A stretch of 64,000 nt of DNA from Acephala macrosclerotiorum (lineage: Eukaryota; Ascomycota; Leotiomycetes; Helotiales; Mollisiaceae): the NCBI GenBank assembly GCA_014904845.1, contig MU119345.1, forward strand, positions 62,001-126,000. The letters run 5' to 3'. Below the pieces are notes generated by a model, which did not search any database, had not been told where the DNA came from, and saw only the letters and a list, made by a program, of their open reading frames with translations. Position numbers and translations under genes: made by a program. Shown here in pieces: positions 44,428 through 56,620 of the stretch (positions are counted from its first letter, which is position 1; every line of letters begins with the position of its first letter).

Positions 44428-46672
44428 TTAAAGCTTGACTGCCCAAACCTGTGAAACATATCAGTAGATTGTGACTAAAGCGCAAGGAGAATTGGACATA
44501 CCCCGCGACCTCCACTGACTCCCAGCCAATCCCCACCATCATTATTCAGTGCTGAGTGAGGTGCCCAGCTCAAATTTCCTACCTCATAGTCGCATTGCCA
44601 GCTAGCAGTAGGTCCACGAGTGTTATCTGGTACTGGCGCTCCATTCATATTCTGTCCTGGAGCTAGTGCGTTATTTTGGTTGAGCAGATCCCAAACAAGA
44701 ACCAACGAGTCGTCTGCTCCTGATGCCAAGGTTCCTCGTCGAGATGGCGACCACTCTATACAGTTGACGTTTGATGCGTGACCTCGGAGTTCAAGCAGTG
44801 CCTGGCCAGGTTGCCTAACATCAAGTATCCGTATGACATTAGAGTCTTGAGAGAAAGTTGCAAGAAGATGAGTATCGTGTGGTGAGGCTGCTAATCTTAG
44901 CAATGGGGGAGCGTATGACATGGTTTGCTGGGCCAGCGTAGGGCTTATCCTGCCTCCAGGGCTGGCATCTAGAGAATTTTAGAACTCAAATGACAATCAC
45001 GTGGAGTTACATACCTTTATCGTCCTTGGCGGTAGGCTCGTAGATGATAGTGCTATGTTCTAAGCTTCGTAGATCAAACATGCGCACACTACCATCAGCA
45101 CCGCAACTGACAAATACATCGACGCTGTTCGCACAAAATCGCACATCGAACACTTCCTTGTCGTGCGCGATCAATTGTGTCTTAGCAGTCAATGTCGGGA
45201 TGTCCCAAATTGTACATGTCGTGTCGATACTCGAGGTTATGATAAGACTAGGGGAGACAGTGTTCCAGTCGAGAGAGGTAAGAGGGGCGGTATGCTCTGG
45301 TGTCTTCGAATTCGAAAGCAGAGCCAACGGTGTGAGCTTGCTTGCTGGCAGATCTCGACCATGATTGGCAGACCTAGTTATTGAGTTGCCAGGGGAAGCA
45401 GCTGGAGTTTCTGAAGGCAATGACCACAGTCGTAGGTGGTCACCAGATGTAGCGAGCAGATCAGTAGATTGCTTCTGAGAAGATGGAGGTTCCCACAGCA
45501 GCCGCGTAACTGGGTATGAATGTGTAGCTTCTGCGATTTTGACAAAATCAAGACCGTATTTTGGAGCTCCTGGAACGTAAGATTCGGGAGGGGTAGGTGT
45601 GATTTGCGAGTCTAGAATTTGAATCTTGATGATGATAAGCAATTGTCTCGAAGGATATAAAAAGGAATAGCAATAGAGGGGTAAGAGAGGGGCAACCAAC
45701 GAAATTGTGACCATCTTCGAGGTAGCTCCCTACTGCGACTTTCCCCGCATCATGATTCTGAGCAGGCCATTTGCACCAGTCGAACGCATAAATCGCCCAC
45801 GGCGCAAGATAATTGCTATTTGTAGGAACTGCATTCGCTCCATCATAGGAATAAGGGTTTGCACCAGGCGGATTGTCTGAAAGGCCTGAATCTGCACGAG
45901 GTCGAATATCTGCAAGTCCAAGAGGAGTATTGGAAACGGTCCTCTGCGTATTCTGCGGCGTATACTTCTGGTTTGTTGGCGACGCAAAATGGCCTTGGTC
46001 TCCACTGGGGGTAGTAGGAGTAAAAGGCGCATATCCTGGTTCAAACCCAGCAGCTGGGCTCGACCTTGTGTAGCTATGAGTGAGGCCTAGAGCCGAGGAC
46101 CTCGAAGGATTGGAGTACTGTTCTTGGGACATGGTTTGAGGGAGGGTCGGCATCGTGGGCGCCGTGTTGGTAGATAGTGGACCTGGCCGCCCTGGTTGTA
46201 GAGAGCCTGGGAGTTGCCCCGCATTTTGATATTGAGATGTCTCAGGAGTAGCTTGCTCGAGGCTGATCCGTGGACCACCTGGTGTGTAGTCTCTGGGCGA
46301 CAGAGCGCCGCGTTGAGAGGCCATGTTGGTTGTGTTCGAGGTCAGATGAAGCTCATCTGGATGTCGGCGTCTGGGCGTCTCGTAAACTTGGGACTGGTCC
46401 ATTGGACCGCTCGCAGATTGCGCAGTTGTCGCGGGCTGGGAAGAGTGTGTGGATGAGGTTCCCAGCTGGCCTCCAGCGCCGGTATTCGAATTCGAGTTGG
46501 TCGCGTTGTAGAGATCGGTACTGGCTGAGGAGAGGGTGTTAAGATTGCCAGTCGGTGCTCCAAAGGAGCCTAGGTTCTGAGCAGCTTGCAAAAGACCAGA
46601 GGCTGCGCTGAGGGGAAGATGAGCATTTTCTGATTGTGAGTGAGAATGGCGATGGAAGTTAAAGGGCGGCAT
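44428..46672 (-). CDS. WD-repeat protein, DCAF7/WDR68 family
   Basis: Four exons (46672-45701, 45624-45015, 44968-44502 and 44448-44428) give 689 residues. Introns are 76, 46 and 53 nt. The first has an atypical GTTGGT donor and an AAG acceptor, but the join (EDGHNF-IQILDSQI) is demanded by the family. A low-complexity Ser/Asn/Gln head (about 1-290) precedes the propeller: WAIYAFDWCKWPAQ, DLLATSGDHLRLWSLP, SSIDTTCTIWDIPTL, FVSCGADGSVRMFDLR, GADDSLVLVWDLL, and the conserved end GVSGGRGVWAVKL, whose last six residues come from a 21-nt exon. WDR68/DCAF7 proteins are scaffolds binding DYRK/HIPK kinases and CUL4-DDB1. In filamentous fungi the role is little known. The long disordered head is typical of fungal versions. 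Confidence 0.9.
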
Positions 46673-47253
46673 TGCTTCTCGAGCTATTGACTTCAGAAGA
46701 GTGCTCTTTTTGGTGTTACTCGACAGTTACGGCAAACCACAGCGGTTGGTTACCAACCCTAAAAATGTCACATACGGCACGGATGCCGATGTGAACAAGG
46801 GCAAGAGTTGGGATAAATAAAGGCCCGAAGATACAGATACAACACTATTTTTTCTGTTGAATATTTATCAAAGTCGACTTCGTTAGGCACGGATACAGTA
46901 ACAGAGTTATGTGTGTTTCTTATGGGTCGCCGTATAACGTTGTGATAGCAGGTGCCCTCGCGAGCTGTGATATATGATACCTCCGTCCTTCCTTCAACCG
47001 TCACGTTCTAAATTGAGCTTCGACCCAAGCGTTTCGGTTGCCAGTGACTAGTTCATTGAGAAGCAGCACCGATAATTTAATTGAATTGTTGGCAACCATC
47101 CCTCGAAGCGTATTCTAAGATCTAGGTAAGTCAACATCTAATTCGAAGATACGAGCCATTACAGAAGCTTATTATTGTCAAGAACCCCTCATTCTCTCGA
47201 CCGAGACATTGCCCATTCAATTTTGAGGACACCTGTTTCATATAAAGTCAAAT
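46673..47253. other. divergent promoter region, WDR68-like / CAB4
   Basis: This 581-nt gap lies between two divergent start codons. It holds both promoters. No specific element can be assigned. Confidence 0.5.
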
Positions 47254-48489
47254 ATGTCGCAACGATCACATTCTCTGCTCCTCCTTCCCCCACCGCCATC
47301 ACCCGTCACCTCGGAATCCTTGTCTGCGGCATACCGACCAACCCTTACTGCTACCTTCTCGGTTCTCAAAGTTCTCTCAAGGTCCACGGAACTGCTTGTT
47401 GTCCTCCCATGTCCAACATTGCATAGGCATCTTCAAGCTCCGAGATCAGAGATCTACGCCGAGGCCCAGAAACTCCTCGGAGGTGTCTATAGTCTGATAT
47501 GTGTCGTTTGCGCAAAGCTCGGAGTAGACGTTGAAATAGAGACTCCTGGAGCTGTAGATTCACGCATTCTGCTTCTAGATCACGGGTTTTCTCAGCAACA
47601 ATCGACGGAGAATGAGTCTGGGTTTGATCCCTCCTTGTCAGGGCCGATCGTTGACCTTCCTACTCTTGCCTTCACCCGCCGCAAATGGGATGTCATTTTC
47701 TCTGTAGATGGAGAGGAAGGACAAGCACTACTTGCTAGGTACACAGATCTGGCGAATCGAAACAGTCCACCACTTCTTGGCCGGGTGGAAATTGTGAAAG
47801 GGGGTATCAGTCTCGTCCAAAGACAGTCCATACTCAATCAACCAGATCAACTCATCTCGTCAGCTCCACATCATGTTGTTATTGTTGGCGGTACCTTTGA
47901 TCACCTTCACGCTGGACACAAATTGTTACTCACTGCCACTGCCCTGCTTCTTCAGCCTCGGACCTCTGCTTCACTCCCAGGACGAAGGTTGATTGTAGGG
48001 ATTACTGGTGATGCCCTACTCAAAAACAAGAAATACGCCGACTTTTTGTCCAGCTGGAAGCAAAGACAAGAGGATGTGGTCGACTTCCTCTTATCCGTAC
48101 TTTTATTCACTCGCTCAAGCCCCGACGAAGCGATAAGTACGCAGTCGTTCGATGCACCTGTCGTCAATGGCCGTGCTATCCACACCAAAATAGAGGCATG
48201 CTCGCTCACAATCGAGTGTGTGGAGATCCAGGATCCCTTTGGACCTACTATCACAGATGAGAGCGTCACAGCTCTCGTTGTTTCTGCCGAGACCAGGTCT
48301 GGTGGCAAAGCAGTCAACGACAAGAGACTAGAAAAGGGTTGGAAAGCACTTGAAGTCTTTGAAGTCGACGTCTTGGACGCTCGAGACGTCGAAGAGGGTT
48401 CCAAGAAGGCAGACGACTTTTCCTCGAAAATCAGCAGCACGGAAATACGCCGTCGGCAGGCTGAGACTGCCCGCAATTCGTCTGTGTAG
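47254..48489 (+). CDS. CAB4: phosphopantetheine adenylyltransferase
   Basis: This single exon encodes 411 residues from MSQRSHSLLLLPPPPSP. It transfers AMP from ATP to 4'-phosphopantetheine, giving dephospho-CoA, the fourth step of coenzyme A synthesis. The nucleotidyltransferase signature GGTFDHLHAGHKLLL (about 212-226) contains the T/HxGH ATP-binding motif. GRRLIVGITGDALLKNKKYA follows, and VSAETRSGGKAVNDKR and SSTEIRRRQ are the distal conserved parts (ISSTE near the C-terminus as in PPATs). The long N-terminal region (1-205) resembles the fungal Cab4 extension and is not a kinase, so CoaE activity would come from another gene. The length is somewhat above yeast Cab4 (305). Confidence 0.93.
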   Translation: MSQRSHSLLLLPPPPSPVTSESLSAAYRPTLTATFSVLKVLSRSTELLVVLPCPTLHRHLQAPRSEIYAEAQKLLGGVYSLICVVCAKLGVDVEIETPGAVDSRILLLDHGFSQQQSTENESGFDPSLSGPIVDLPTLAFTRRKWDVIFSVDGEEGQALLARYTDLANRNSPPLLGRVEIVKGGISLVQRQSILNQPDQLISSAPHHVVIVGGTFDHLHAGHKLLLTATALLLQPRTSASLPGRRLIVGITGDALLKNKKYADFLSSWKQRQEDVVDFLLSVLLFTRSSPDEAISTQSFDAPVVNGRAIHTKIEACSLTIECVEIQDPFGPTITDESVTALVVSAETRSGGKAVNDKRLEKGWKALEVFEVDVLDARDVEEGSKKADDFSSKISSTEIRRRQAETARNSSV

Positions 48490-49775
48490 AAGAATATGCT
48501 GACTCTCGACCAACCTTCCGCACCTGTGTCCATGACGATATCGACAACGGTATCCGTCGGGGTCGGGTTCTCCTTTTCCCTCGCAGGAGTCAGAGTTCAC
48601 CGAAATATTAGTTTCTCGCACTCGCAAGCTGTCTCCTGCATCCCGTCACAGCCATATGCGAATCAAATATTAGCTTCACTCAGAAGAGAAGTTTCTTCGA
48701 CCTTCCCTGGCTTGAGAGAAATGCCGCAATTCTTGCTGACATACGCTTTCCTTCCCCCACCCCCATCCTCTAGATCACATCGCGGCGGTCACCACAAAGG
48801 CCCCTTGCGTGAGTCCGTTGAAAGCATATGCATATCATCCATGGCAGTCTGTTGTGGAATCACGGCACAGGCTGCGGTGACTATGGTGATCCTGGCAGCA
48901 AGGGCACGGCTGAGAGGGGAGGAAGTTAAGGATGATTTAGGCAATGCACGCTGGCGGCGCTTCGCTGTTCCAGCGGCCCGTTCCCGAAGCCTTATGAGGT
49001 GGGATGATAGGACCGGACAGGGTCAAGATAGGCGCTTCCTCGACCAATGATGGCAGACGAGTCGCAACGGCGTGCGACCACACTCGCCCTTCTGTGCGTC
49101 TAATAGCATCAAGTATCTCTTTCTTTTGCTCACGATAATGTACATCATCCTCGATGCATAATCCCAGGCGGGTAGCCAACAAATCCGATGTTAGTGGGGA
49201 GGGGTCAACAAATCGACGAGGTTCGCTTAACTGCACAATAGCGAAAACGTTGACGGAAAGACATCCCGTCATGCAGCCCCATTTCACAGCATCGAATCGA
49301 GTATTTTTCAGCACCTCTTCCGTAAATAGGATTGGAGTAGAAGGCGATCATGTGATTTACCCGGGCCCAAAGATATGTTACCCTAAGGATTTCATGGGTT
49401 TGATACGTTCAATTATGCTTTGTGACCCAAACCTTTCCTGCACAAGAGACGAAAATCAGCGAATGACCAGAGCAACTGAGTGATCTTCTCCATTCTCGTA
49501 GCACCAACTGACCTGCGATTCCCGGATGCATAAACACGTCAGAACTTCCTCGATCTCGGTCGACCAGGGATACAAAAAAATGTGTTGGCATCTCCTCAGA
49601 ATCTACTGATCTGGTTGGGCATCAGACTTGGTGCTGTCGTCTCCTTTTTTGGCTCTCATGAGACCTGACGATTCTTCGATCTCTGGGCCTGGCTAGCATC
49701 CACGTTTCTCAAGCTCTGGTTTGATTGATCCTCGATCACACGGGGATTCCTCTGGCTTACGGTCGATAGAAGATC
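48490..49775. other. region with competing unassigned ORFs
   Basis: No confident gene is present. A plus-strand frame (48496-49050, 184 codons, true ATG) starts 6 nt after the CAB4 stop. A minus-strand frame (49314-48937, 125 codons, true ATG, MLKNTRFDAVKWGC) overlaps its end. Neither shows a family motif. The plus frame contains a weak hydrophobic stretch and the minus frame looks somewhat more protein-like. At most one is real. The stretch 49320-49775 shows nothing but the next gene's promoter. Confidence 0.35.
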
Positions 49776-51883
49776 ATGGAGGAGGTCATTAATCTACCAC
49801 CGTACGACCGAAAAGCTATCTTGAACAGGGTCCTGTCTAAGATACTCGCGTATGTATCCGGTGATGATCTAGTTTACGACTCAAAGGTATTCATCTGCTC
49901 TCTGGATCCCAGAGAACGGCTACGCATTCCAAAAGAACTTGGGCGTGCCTGCCCTGGAGTACCTCTAGCGACTCTTATCAACTTCAACTTCGTGAATTAT
50001 GCCGTCCAAGATGCATACGAACGGAGGCACTCCCTTATTTCGAGGCTCAATGACGATGATTTGAAGAGAATTATCGACTATTTGAGTCCTCAACACGAGA
50101 AGTTGCTACCGCCAGGAAACAGAGCAAGCCTGTCTGTTGAGAGCTTTGCTACTGGACCTCCACCAGCTCAATTTGAATCCGGTCACCTCGAAAACCTTGT
50201 ATGGAAGCTCCGAAGCTAATGATGTTGGCTTTGGCCTCGCTGACATGATTACAGACACGGGTCTGTAAAAGATTTCAGAGACTTGGGCAGTACCGTTTAT
50301 TCAGGCGCATATCAGTCAGATTCTCGTCCCGGGACTTCGAGATACTACGAAACATTGCAGAGCTGCCGCGCCTTGCCATTGGAGTATTGAAATTCAGTTA
50401 CATGATCCCTCGATTCTATAGCCAAGGTATGACAACTGCTGGAGCCTCCATCTAGCAAGCCTGACCGTTTTTAGACCGATCGCGTTTTGAGGAGCTTCTA
50501 CAACAATTCAACGAGCCGTTCCCATCTACTGCTTTACAGCAAATCGAGAGAAGGCGAAATCAACAGTCACAAAGTTTCCCACGTACTATAGATAACCATC
50601 CGCAGATCAGGAAGATAATGGCAAGAGCCGAAGACCAAAACACAATCATTAACAACGGCAATGATAAACATGATCTTGTGTATGCACTGTCGAGATTTGA
50701 GAAGCTCGGCCAAGTACGATTAATGAGAGTTGAAGATCAGGTTGATAGAGGCTGGGACGGGTTCTTGAAAAAATATCCACAGTACTATGAGCAGTTCAAA
50801 TCTGGGGATTGGGCGAGATCATGCGAACACGCCGCCAGCACACTGAGCTCAGCCCTACTGATGTCCCATGTTGACAGACCGAACCGGTTCTCGAGTCGAT
50901 TCATGGATCCAAGCTCTCCATTGGTGATATCACCAGTCTTGCGGACGACAATATCGAAAATGGCCCCGCGCTTGAAATACTTAGAACTGGAGTTTGTTGA
51001 TGTTCATCGCGACGAGCGGATCTTGGAATTATCAGAGCTTTTCGGAATCGTTTTTCGTGCCACCGAGCATCTGCAATGTCTCCACGTTGGATTTCGACAT
51101 CGCGTTTCCGCTCCGCTTTCTGTAGTCTTCCATGATGTGCACTTTAGAGAGCTCAAACACATCGGACTGCACATGTGGCATCTGGACTGCGACGAATTGA
51201 TCAAATTGCTGCGGAAACACCGGGGCACGCTTGAGTCGATCCGTCTAAGACACATATCACTCAAGCAAGTTCTAGACGAGAAGAACTGGGAAAAGGTTCT
51301 TCGCTTCATCAGATCCTCTATCCCGAACCTTAGATGGATCAGCTTGAGGGGAATCGGCTATGATCCGAGCATTAGTGCTACAACACATGGAATGGGGGGG
51401 CTACACTTCACTCCGGGAAATCAACCATATATTCCGAATACAGATAGCGATGACGACAGCGATGGAACCTGGCCGTCCGATGATATTGTTGATGATGGGT
51501 CCGAACCGCAGCACCACGATGGGAGCGATCTTGGTTCTATAAATGGTCAGCATAATACAAACCAAGCAGAAGGCTCGGTGGTAGAGCCTGAGGAAGAGGG
51601 CGACGAGGATGAGGATGAGGACGAGGACGAGCATGATACTGATATTGAGGAGGACAACCACGACCTATCTTTTGAAGATAGCTTCACCGCCAATTCGTTA
51701 CTCGCAAATTATACGCCTCAGATTACTCCTAATACAACGCTACAATGCGAGTGTGGGGGTGGGAAATATGGCTGGTATGACCTGAATGATAATGGAGTAT
51801 CTGTTGTAAGAGAGCAATGGAAGGAGTGGCAGAAGTGGGCAATCAAGTCATGCGCAAGGCACGATCCCGCGCAGAATGAATGA
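49776..51883 (+). CDS. F-box-like protein with acidic tail
   Basis: Three exons (49776-50198, 50255-50426 and 50475-51883) give 667 residues. Introns are 56 nt (GTATGG...ACAG) and 48 nt (GTATGA...TTAG), and both joins are in frame. The F-box-like core is ISRLNDDDLKRIIDYLSP, followed after a spacer by LTRVCKRFQRLGQYRLFRRI across the first junction. The middle part has leucine-rich, weakly repeated segments (LKYLELEFVDVHRDERI, LKHIGLHMWHLDCDELIKLL, LESIRLRHISLKQVL), as in fungal F-box/LRR-like proteins. A stretch of Asp/Glu (about 505-575) precedes a compact C-terminus with CECGGGKYGWYDLNDNGVSV. It is probably a substrate adaptor of an SCF ubiquitin ligase, with unknown target. It converges with the dehydrogenase 73 nt away. 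Confidence 0.75.
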
Positions 51884-51956
51884 ATAATTCGATCAAATTT
51901 CTATTGATATAGACTACGAACAACCTCTGTGCTATCGATACCTGACTTCGAAAGGC

Positions 51957-53190
51957 CTAGCTGTGAATGATCTGCCCACCATCAACAATCTGCGGACAAT
52001 TAGCACAGTGCCTTTTTCGACTTGGCCGGTCAATGGCGAGGGAAGACAGGGAAGACTGTTGGAACAAGAGAAAGGGCGTTGGGTCTTACAATGTCGGTAC
52101 CTATCAGAATGTCAGATTTGCTCAATGTACCGTGCAGGATACAAGAATCAAGAAGCAGGAAACGCATACCATTTATATAAGTCCCCGCATTACTAGCCAA
52201 CAGCACCACCGCTCCCGCCAACTCACTCGGTTCCCCCAGCCTCCCACTCGGATTTCGTTCCTTCCAAATAGTCTTACACTTCTCAAGCCCCTCCCCTTCA
52301 TTCAATATTGTATCCATATACCCCGGAGAAATAGAATTCACCCTGATCCCATATCGAGCCCACTCACTCGCCAAACAATTCTTCAGTGACAACACGGCGG
52401 CTTTGCTTACGTTATAACCAGCTTGGGGTTGTGGGTAGTTTACCATGTGTCCTGAAATTGAAGCGGTGAAGATTATGCGTCCAGGGATTTTGGCTTCGAC
52501 CATACTTTTGGCGACGGCTTGGGCACACAGAAAAGTCCCGGTGGTGTTGATGTCGAGGGTTCGTCGGAATTGAGCGGGGGTCATTTCGAGAGCGTGGGCA
52601 GAGCATACGACGCCGGCGAAGCAGAGGAGGATGGAGATTGGGCCGAGGAGGGAGAGGGTGGTTTCGACGGCGAGGGAAACGGCGACGTCGTCTGTGATGT
52701 CTACTTTTAGAGCTTGGACTTTTGCAGAGGGGAACTCGGCGGCGAGGGCGTCGATTTTTGGTTCTGGGTGGTGTTAGTGTATGTCTCTCAGGTCATTTTG
52801 GGAGTTGTAGGTGACGGGACATGAATTAATGTCTGGAGTGAGTCCAGGTTTTCGATGTACCATAACGGGAGAAATATGACTGTGTGAAACTGGACACTTA
52901 CGGGCTTGGGAAGGGTTGACATCGAAGATCATTAGACCTGAAAGTCCATGCTCAAGGAGAGCTTTAGCTGCTTCAAATCCAAGAGTACCAGCTCCGCCAG
53001 TGACAATTGCGTTCCCGCTGACGGAGAATCTGAGCTGTGCTCGCTGGGCAGGACTTAGATGAGCTGGTGCTGGCTTCGGAGGTGCCGTCATGGAGTTTGC
53101 ATCTCCAGTGCTGAAGACCATTTCTGGGAGGACTCGAGAAGTGAGATTTTCCCGGTATGCCTTCTCGGGGGACGTTGCTGAGGGTGCCAT
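51957..53190 (-). CDS. short-chain dehydrogenase/reductase with an 11-nt exon
   Basis: Four exons (53190-52902, 52763-52170, 52100-52090 and 51989-51957) give 308 residues. Introns are 138, 69 and 100 nt with good GT...AG ends. The 11-nt exon codes for the end of G plus T-D-I and makes INGTDI-IVDGGQIIHS, the usual SDR C-terminus. The cofactor motif TGGAGTLG is at 64-71, the N of NTTG at about 169, a Ser (ASISG, about 198-200) and YNVSK (213-217) form the catalytic set. ISPGYMDT follows. The N-terminal extension (residues 1-55, Pro-rich after MVFSTGDANSM) resembles fungal arabinitol/xylulose/sorbose-type reductases, so a polyol or ketose substrate is plausible but unproven. Confidence 0.9.
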
Positions 53191-54083
53191 GGTCACTGAC
53201 AAGAGTGGGAAAAGCTGAAAAGCGAATTTGCGGGGAAATTTTTCTGCTAGAACTTGAATTCCAAGGGAGTACAAACGTCTCTCCTTGTTCCAAGAAATGG
53301 ATGTGATGTGTTGATCTCCTGGTCACGCTCAGCCACCGTGAGCTGGCAACAAACTGGAGAGTTGGCGTTTGAAGAGATATAACAGTCCCCCAAAAAACTA
53401 TATATAGAAGAAAGAAAATTATAGCACGTTTCTGGGCACAACTATTGCAGATGATACTTTATATAATTAGGGAAGAAACATAAGAACGAAGTCATCGGTC
53501 CAGTGTCGAGCGACGGCCCACATGGCAACTTTGTGACCAACAGCTTTCGGCATACTTGCTCTTGCTAAAAGTTTCAAGATGAAAGAAGCAGTAACGTAAG
53601 GTAACCCGAGATATCTGGCACGCCTACCAGAAATATAAGATAAGAAAGTGTGTGATGGGGACAAGTATTTCAAACTTTACTTTTTGAAAGTCTCCGGTCG
53701 TTTCACAAATTGGGAATGACGTTCAGGCTCGAGCTTCAAACGAACTTTTTGGAGCTCTCAACTGTGCCTCACACCACAATCTACCAGCTTTACCAGGGCT
53801 TCACACCCTTCTCGAGGTCTCTGCAGGGTCTATCATTCTGCGCCTGATACATCTTTCCGGTCACCAGAGCTCTATCGCCAGATGACCATCCCTTTGAAAG
53901 CATGTGAACTTCTACACAAATCCGGCAACTACCGTCTACCAAAAGCTTCGCAACTCGCATTCCTCAGCTTCGATACACGATTGCATGCTGTATTTGAGAT
54001 GAGATAGCATACTCAAACTACGAAACCCTCTGCAGCTTTTTCCAAGCAAAGCCAAGAGCTCCAAACTCGGATAAAGAACCATC
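53191..54083. other. divergent intergenic region
   Basis: This 893-nt gap lies between the divergent dehydrogenase and Atg28-like genes. It includes a TATATATAG-like sequence near 53399, upstream of the dehydrogenase. No gene is supported. Confidence 0.5.
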
Positions 54084-55865
54084 ATGTCCCGCTCTTCCTT
54101 CTTCCGCCCATCAACATATGACCAAGCTCCTCTCCTTCCTCAATACACCGACAACGAACACGCCTCCCCAATATCCTCATCTGCCAAACCGATATCAATA
54201 TCGATGCGCGACCTCTCACCCCGCTCGCTCTCGCCGATCTTCCAGTCCACATACCACGACGAACGAAGCTCTCAAGCAGTATCTCCCTCTCCACCACCCT
54301 CTTTCTACCGCGCACAAAACGATGATACAGAACATGGGAGCGCGAATAGGGATTTTGCTTCACCTGCGAGTCTGAGTCCTAGTCCGTCAAGGACAAAGGC
54401 CAGGAGGATACAGTTCTCTGCTCCACCGCCGCCGATTGCGAGTACAGTTCTCCTTCCGCCTAGGAGTTCTTCGAGCTCTAGTAGGGGGGGAACGGGTAAG
54501 GGAGAGAGTATACACGTCACAGCTTCGGACAGCCCAGGGTCTAGGAGGACGAGAGTTGGTGCACCGATAGATCCGTTGCTTGGGCTTGAGAGGAGGGAGA
54601 GAGCTATACAGGATGAATTACAGGAGTTGTTGGATGCACAAAGCGCGGGATTGATTGCAGGTTTTGGTGGAGGGGCAGAGACACATGATGGAGGCAGTGA
54701 TGCCGGCTCAAGCACGCCTACAACAAGAAGTTTGGCCAGGAGTGGAAATAAGGAGAGAGGAGGAGGAATTGTGCCAGTCCGACAGCCAAAACGGAAAACA
54801 GTGGGCTTGAGAGGAGCAAGAAGAGGACTACTAAGAGATATGCGAGCGTTGGTAGAGGTGAAGGGTGAAGAGTTGGGCATTCTCGCTGGGGAAATTGAGA
54901 GAAGGCAGATCGTGCTTGCGAAAACCGATGGGTTTGAGAAGAGGATTGAGGAGAACAGGAGCCATTTGAGCGGTTACAGTGGCGTAGGAGGAGATGATGC
55001 TGGAGAGGGTGAGGGAGGTGGTGAAGAGGCGATGGAGATCGCTGAGCTGAGAACTGAAGAACGAGCAGTCGAAAACGAGATTAGAGAGATGGAGGACAGG
55101 CTGGCACAGATGAAGGCTAGGCGTCGATGGCTTGGGGTAAGAATACAGGAGGGCATGAATAGGAGAGATGCGAGATTGAGCAGTTATCGTGGTGCGTTGC
55201 GAGAAGTCGAACAGGAAGCGAACGAGTTCCTCAAACGACCACCGATCGCCGTCTCTATTGTTATGGGCAACGAAGAAGGCTTCTACGCATTACCTTCGAA
55301 CAGGAGAACACTAGGCATGGCCAAGGAGTGGTGGAACAAAGAGATCACATTATTGGCAACCAGCGAAGACAAAGTCGAGAAAGAGAAGTCAGCGCTCGAA
55401 GAAGGTGCGCAGATATGGGAATCGAGCATCAAGGTCGTCATGGAATTCGAAGACGATCTGCGAACACAAATAGGGTCGAGCGATGCGAAGGATGTCGATA
55501 TGCTAGGAAAACAAATCGAGAAGATGCGGAAGGTTATACAGACGCTGGCAGACACGTTACGAACAGCAGAAACCCGAGGATGGAACTTGTTGATTTGCGC
55601 TGTTGGAGCGGAGCTGGAAGCTTTCAAAGAAGGCGAAGGCATTCTGCTAGGTGCTTTGGAGACATTGAAAGCTGAGAATGGAGACAGCCATGATGAGCAC
55701 GACGATGATGGTCCCAGCAGCAGTTTGACGAATGGACTCGATGAATTGGCGGGGCAGCCCTTGAAGACTGAGAGGCTGGAGAGAGAAGAGAGTGCCAGCG
55801 AGGACGACGGGCCCAATTTGGCGGAGCTAATGATAGATAGGGGGAGTGGAGATGATACAAGTTGA
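54084..55865 (+). CDS. coiled-coil protein, Atg28-like
   Basis: This single exon encodes 593 residues from MSRSSFFRPSTYDQAP. The first 160 residues are Ser/Pro-rich and disordered. The conserved block PLLGLERRERAIQDELQELL begins at about 164. After a Gly/Ser linker, long charged helices follow (LVEVKGEELGILAGEIERRQ; IREMEDRLAQMKARRRWLGV), then SSYRGALREVEQEANEFLKR and a C-terminal helix set (MLGKQIEKMRKVIQTLADTL). The tail is acidic. This architecture matches proteins annotated as autophagy-related protein 28, first described for pexophagy in Komagataella. I assign it from pattern memory, so the name is tentative; coiled-coil structure is certain. Confidence 0.6.
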   Translation: MSRSSFFRPSTYDQAPLLPQYTDNEHASPISSSAKPISISMRDLSPRSLSPIFQSTYHDERSSQAVSPSPPPSFYRAQNDDTEHGSANRDFASPASLSPSPSRTKARRIQFSAPPPPIASTVLLPPRSSSSSSRGGTGKGESIHVTASDSPGSRRTRVGAPIDPLLGLERRERAIQDELQELLDAQSAGLIAGFGGGAETHDGGSDAGSSTPTTRSLARSGNKERGGGIVPVRQPKRKTVGLRGARRGLLRDMRALVEVKGEELGILAGEIERRQIVLAKTDGFEKRIEENRSHLSGYSGVGGDDAGEGEGGGEEAMEIAELRTEERAVENEIREMEDRLAQMKARRRWLGVRIQEGMNRRDARLSSYRGALREVEQEANEFLKRPPIAVSIVMGNEEGFYALPSNRRTLGMAKEWWNKEITLLATSEDKVEKEKSALEEGAQIWESSIKVVMEFEDDLRTQIGSSDAKDVDMLGKQIEKMRKVIQTLADTLRTAETRGWNLLICAVGAELEAFKEGEGILLGALETLKAENGDSHDEHDDDGPSSSLTNGLDELAGQPLKTERLEREESASEDDGPNLAELMIDRGSGDDTS

Positions 55866-56620
55866 TACTAGCATTGTTTATGATACCAAAGCGATTGCTG
55901 GAGGCCTTCAATGAAGTATTACCACTTTTGATGTCCGACTGGAACTTGGACGCTTTCAAGGTCAAGAAGCTTAGAAGCCAATCTTGCGCAAGGCCTCTTG
56001 GTCAAATTGAATGGCTTCAACTGAATCATCTTGAAGTCTTCAATGTCAAGATTCATCTCAACAATCAGCCTTCAATTGTCCTCCGAACTCGTTTCCGCCA
56101 CACTCCGCCCGCTCCACTCATCATCCGCCTTCCCCCTGCCAAGACAAGGCTATCACAACTCTCCTCTCGCCCGATCTCGCACTTCTCAGCCTCGCATCGG
56201 GAAGATCTGGATCGCTTAATACTTATCCGGCCACTTAGTAGCGATCCGGATATAAAGCTTCTCCACCTGGAAATAATTTTCACCACAACGGCCTCAAATC
56301 CACACCCCGACGCCCAATGACACAACGCGTCTCAACAACGGGTCGCCCATCATCCTGCTCGAGGTTTACGGTGACAAATTGAGAACCCTCCTTTACGATT
56401 AAAGCCGATGAGAAGATGCATCCTGATTCGTCAATACCAGGCTATGTGCCGCCTTAGTGCGGGCTTCCCCATACCTGATGAAATCCCGGTTCACAAGTGC
56501 CAAATGTCTTCCACGCCCTATTGCTAGTTCGAGTCGTATCCCATTCTTCTCTTTTTTATGTTTTGAAGAGTTACTCTTTTGTAGTTTTGTTTCAACTGTA
56601 TATACGCAAAGCACGCCGAG
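55866..56620. other. intergenic region
   Basis: A 755-nt stretch carries the 3' flank of the Atg28-like gene and the promoter of the transporter. The overlapping short frames have no recognisable features. Confidence 0.5.
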
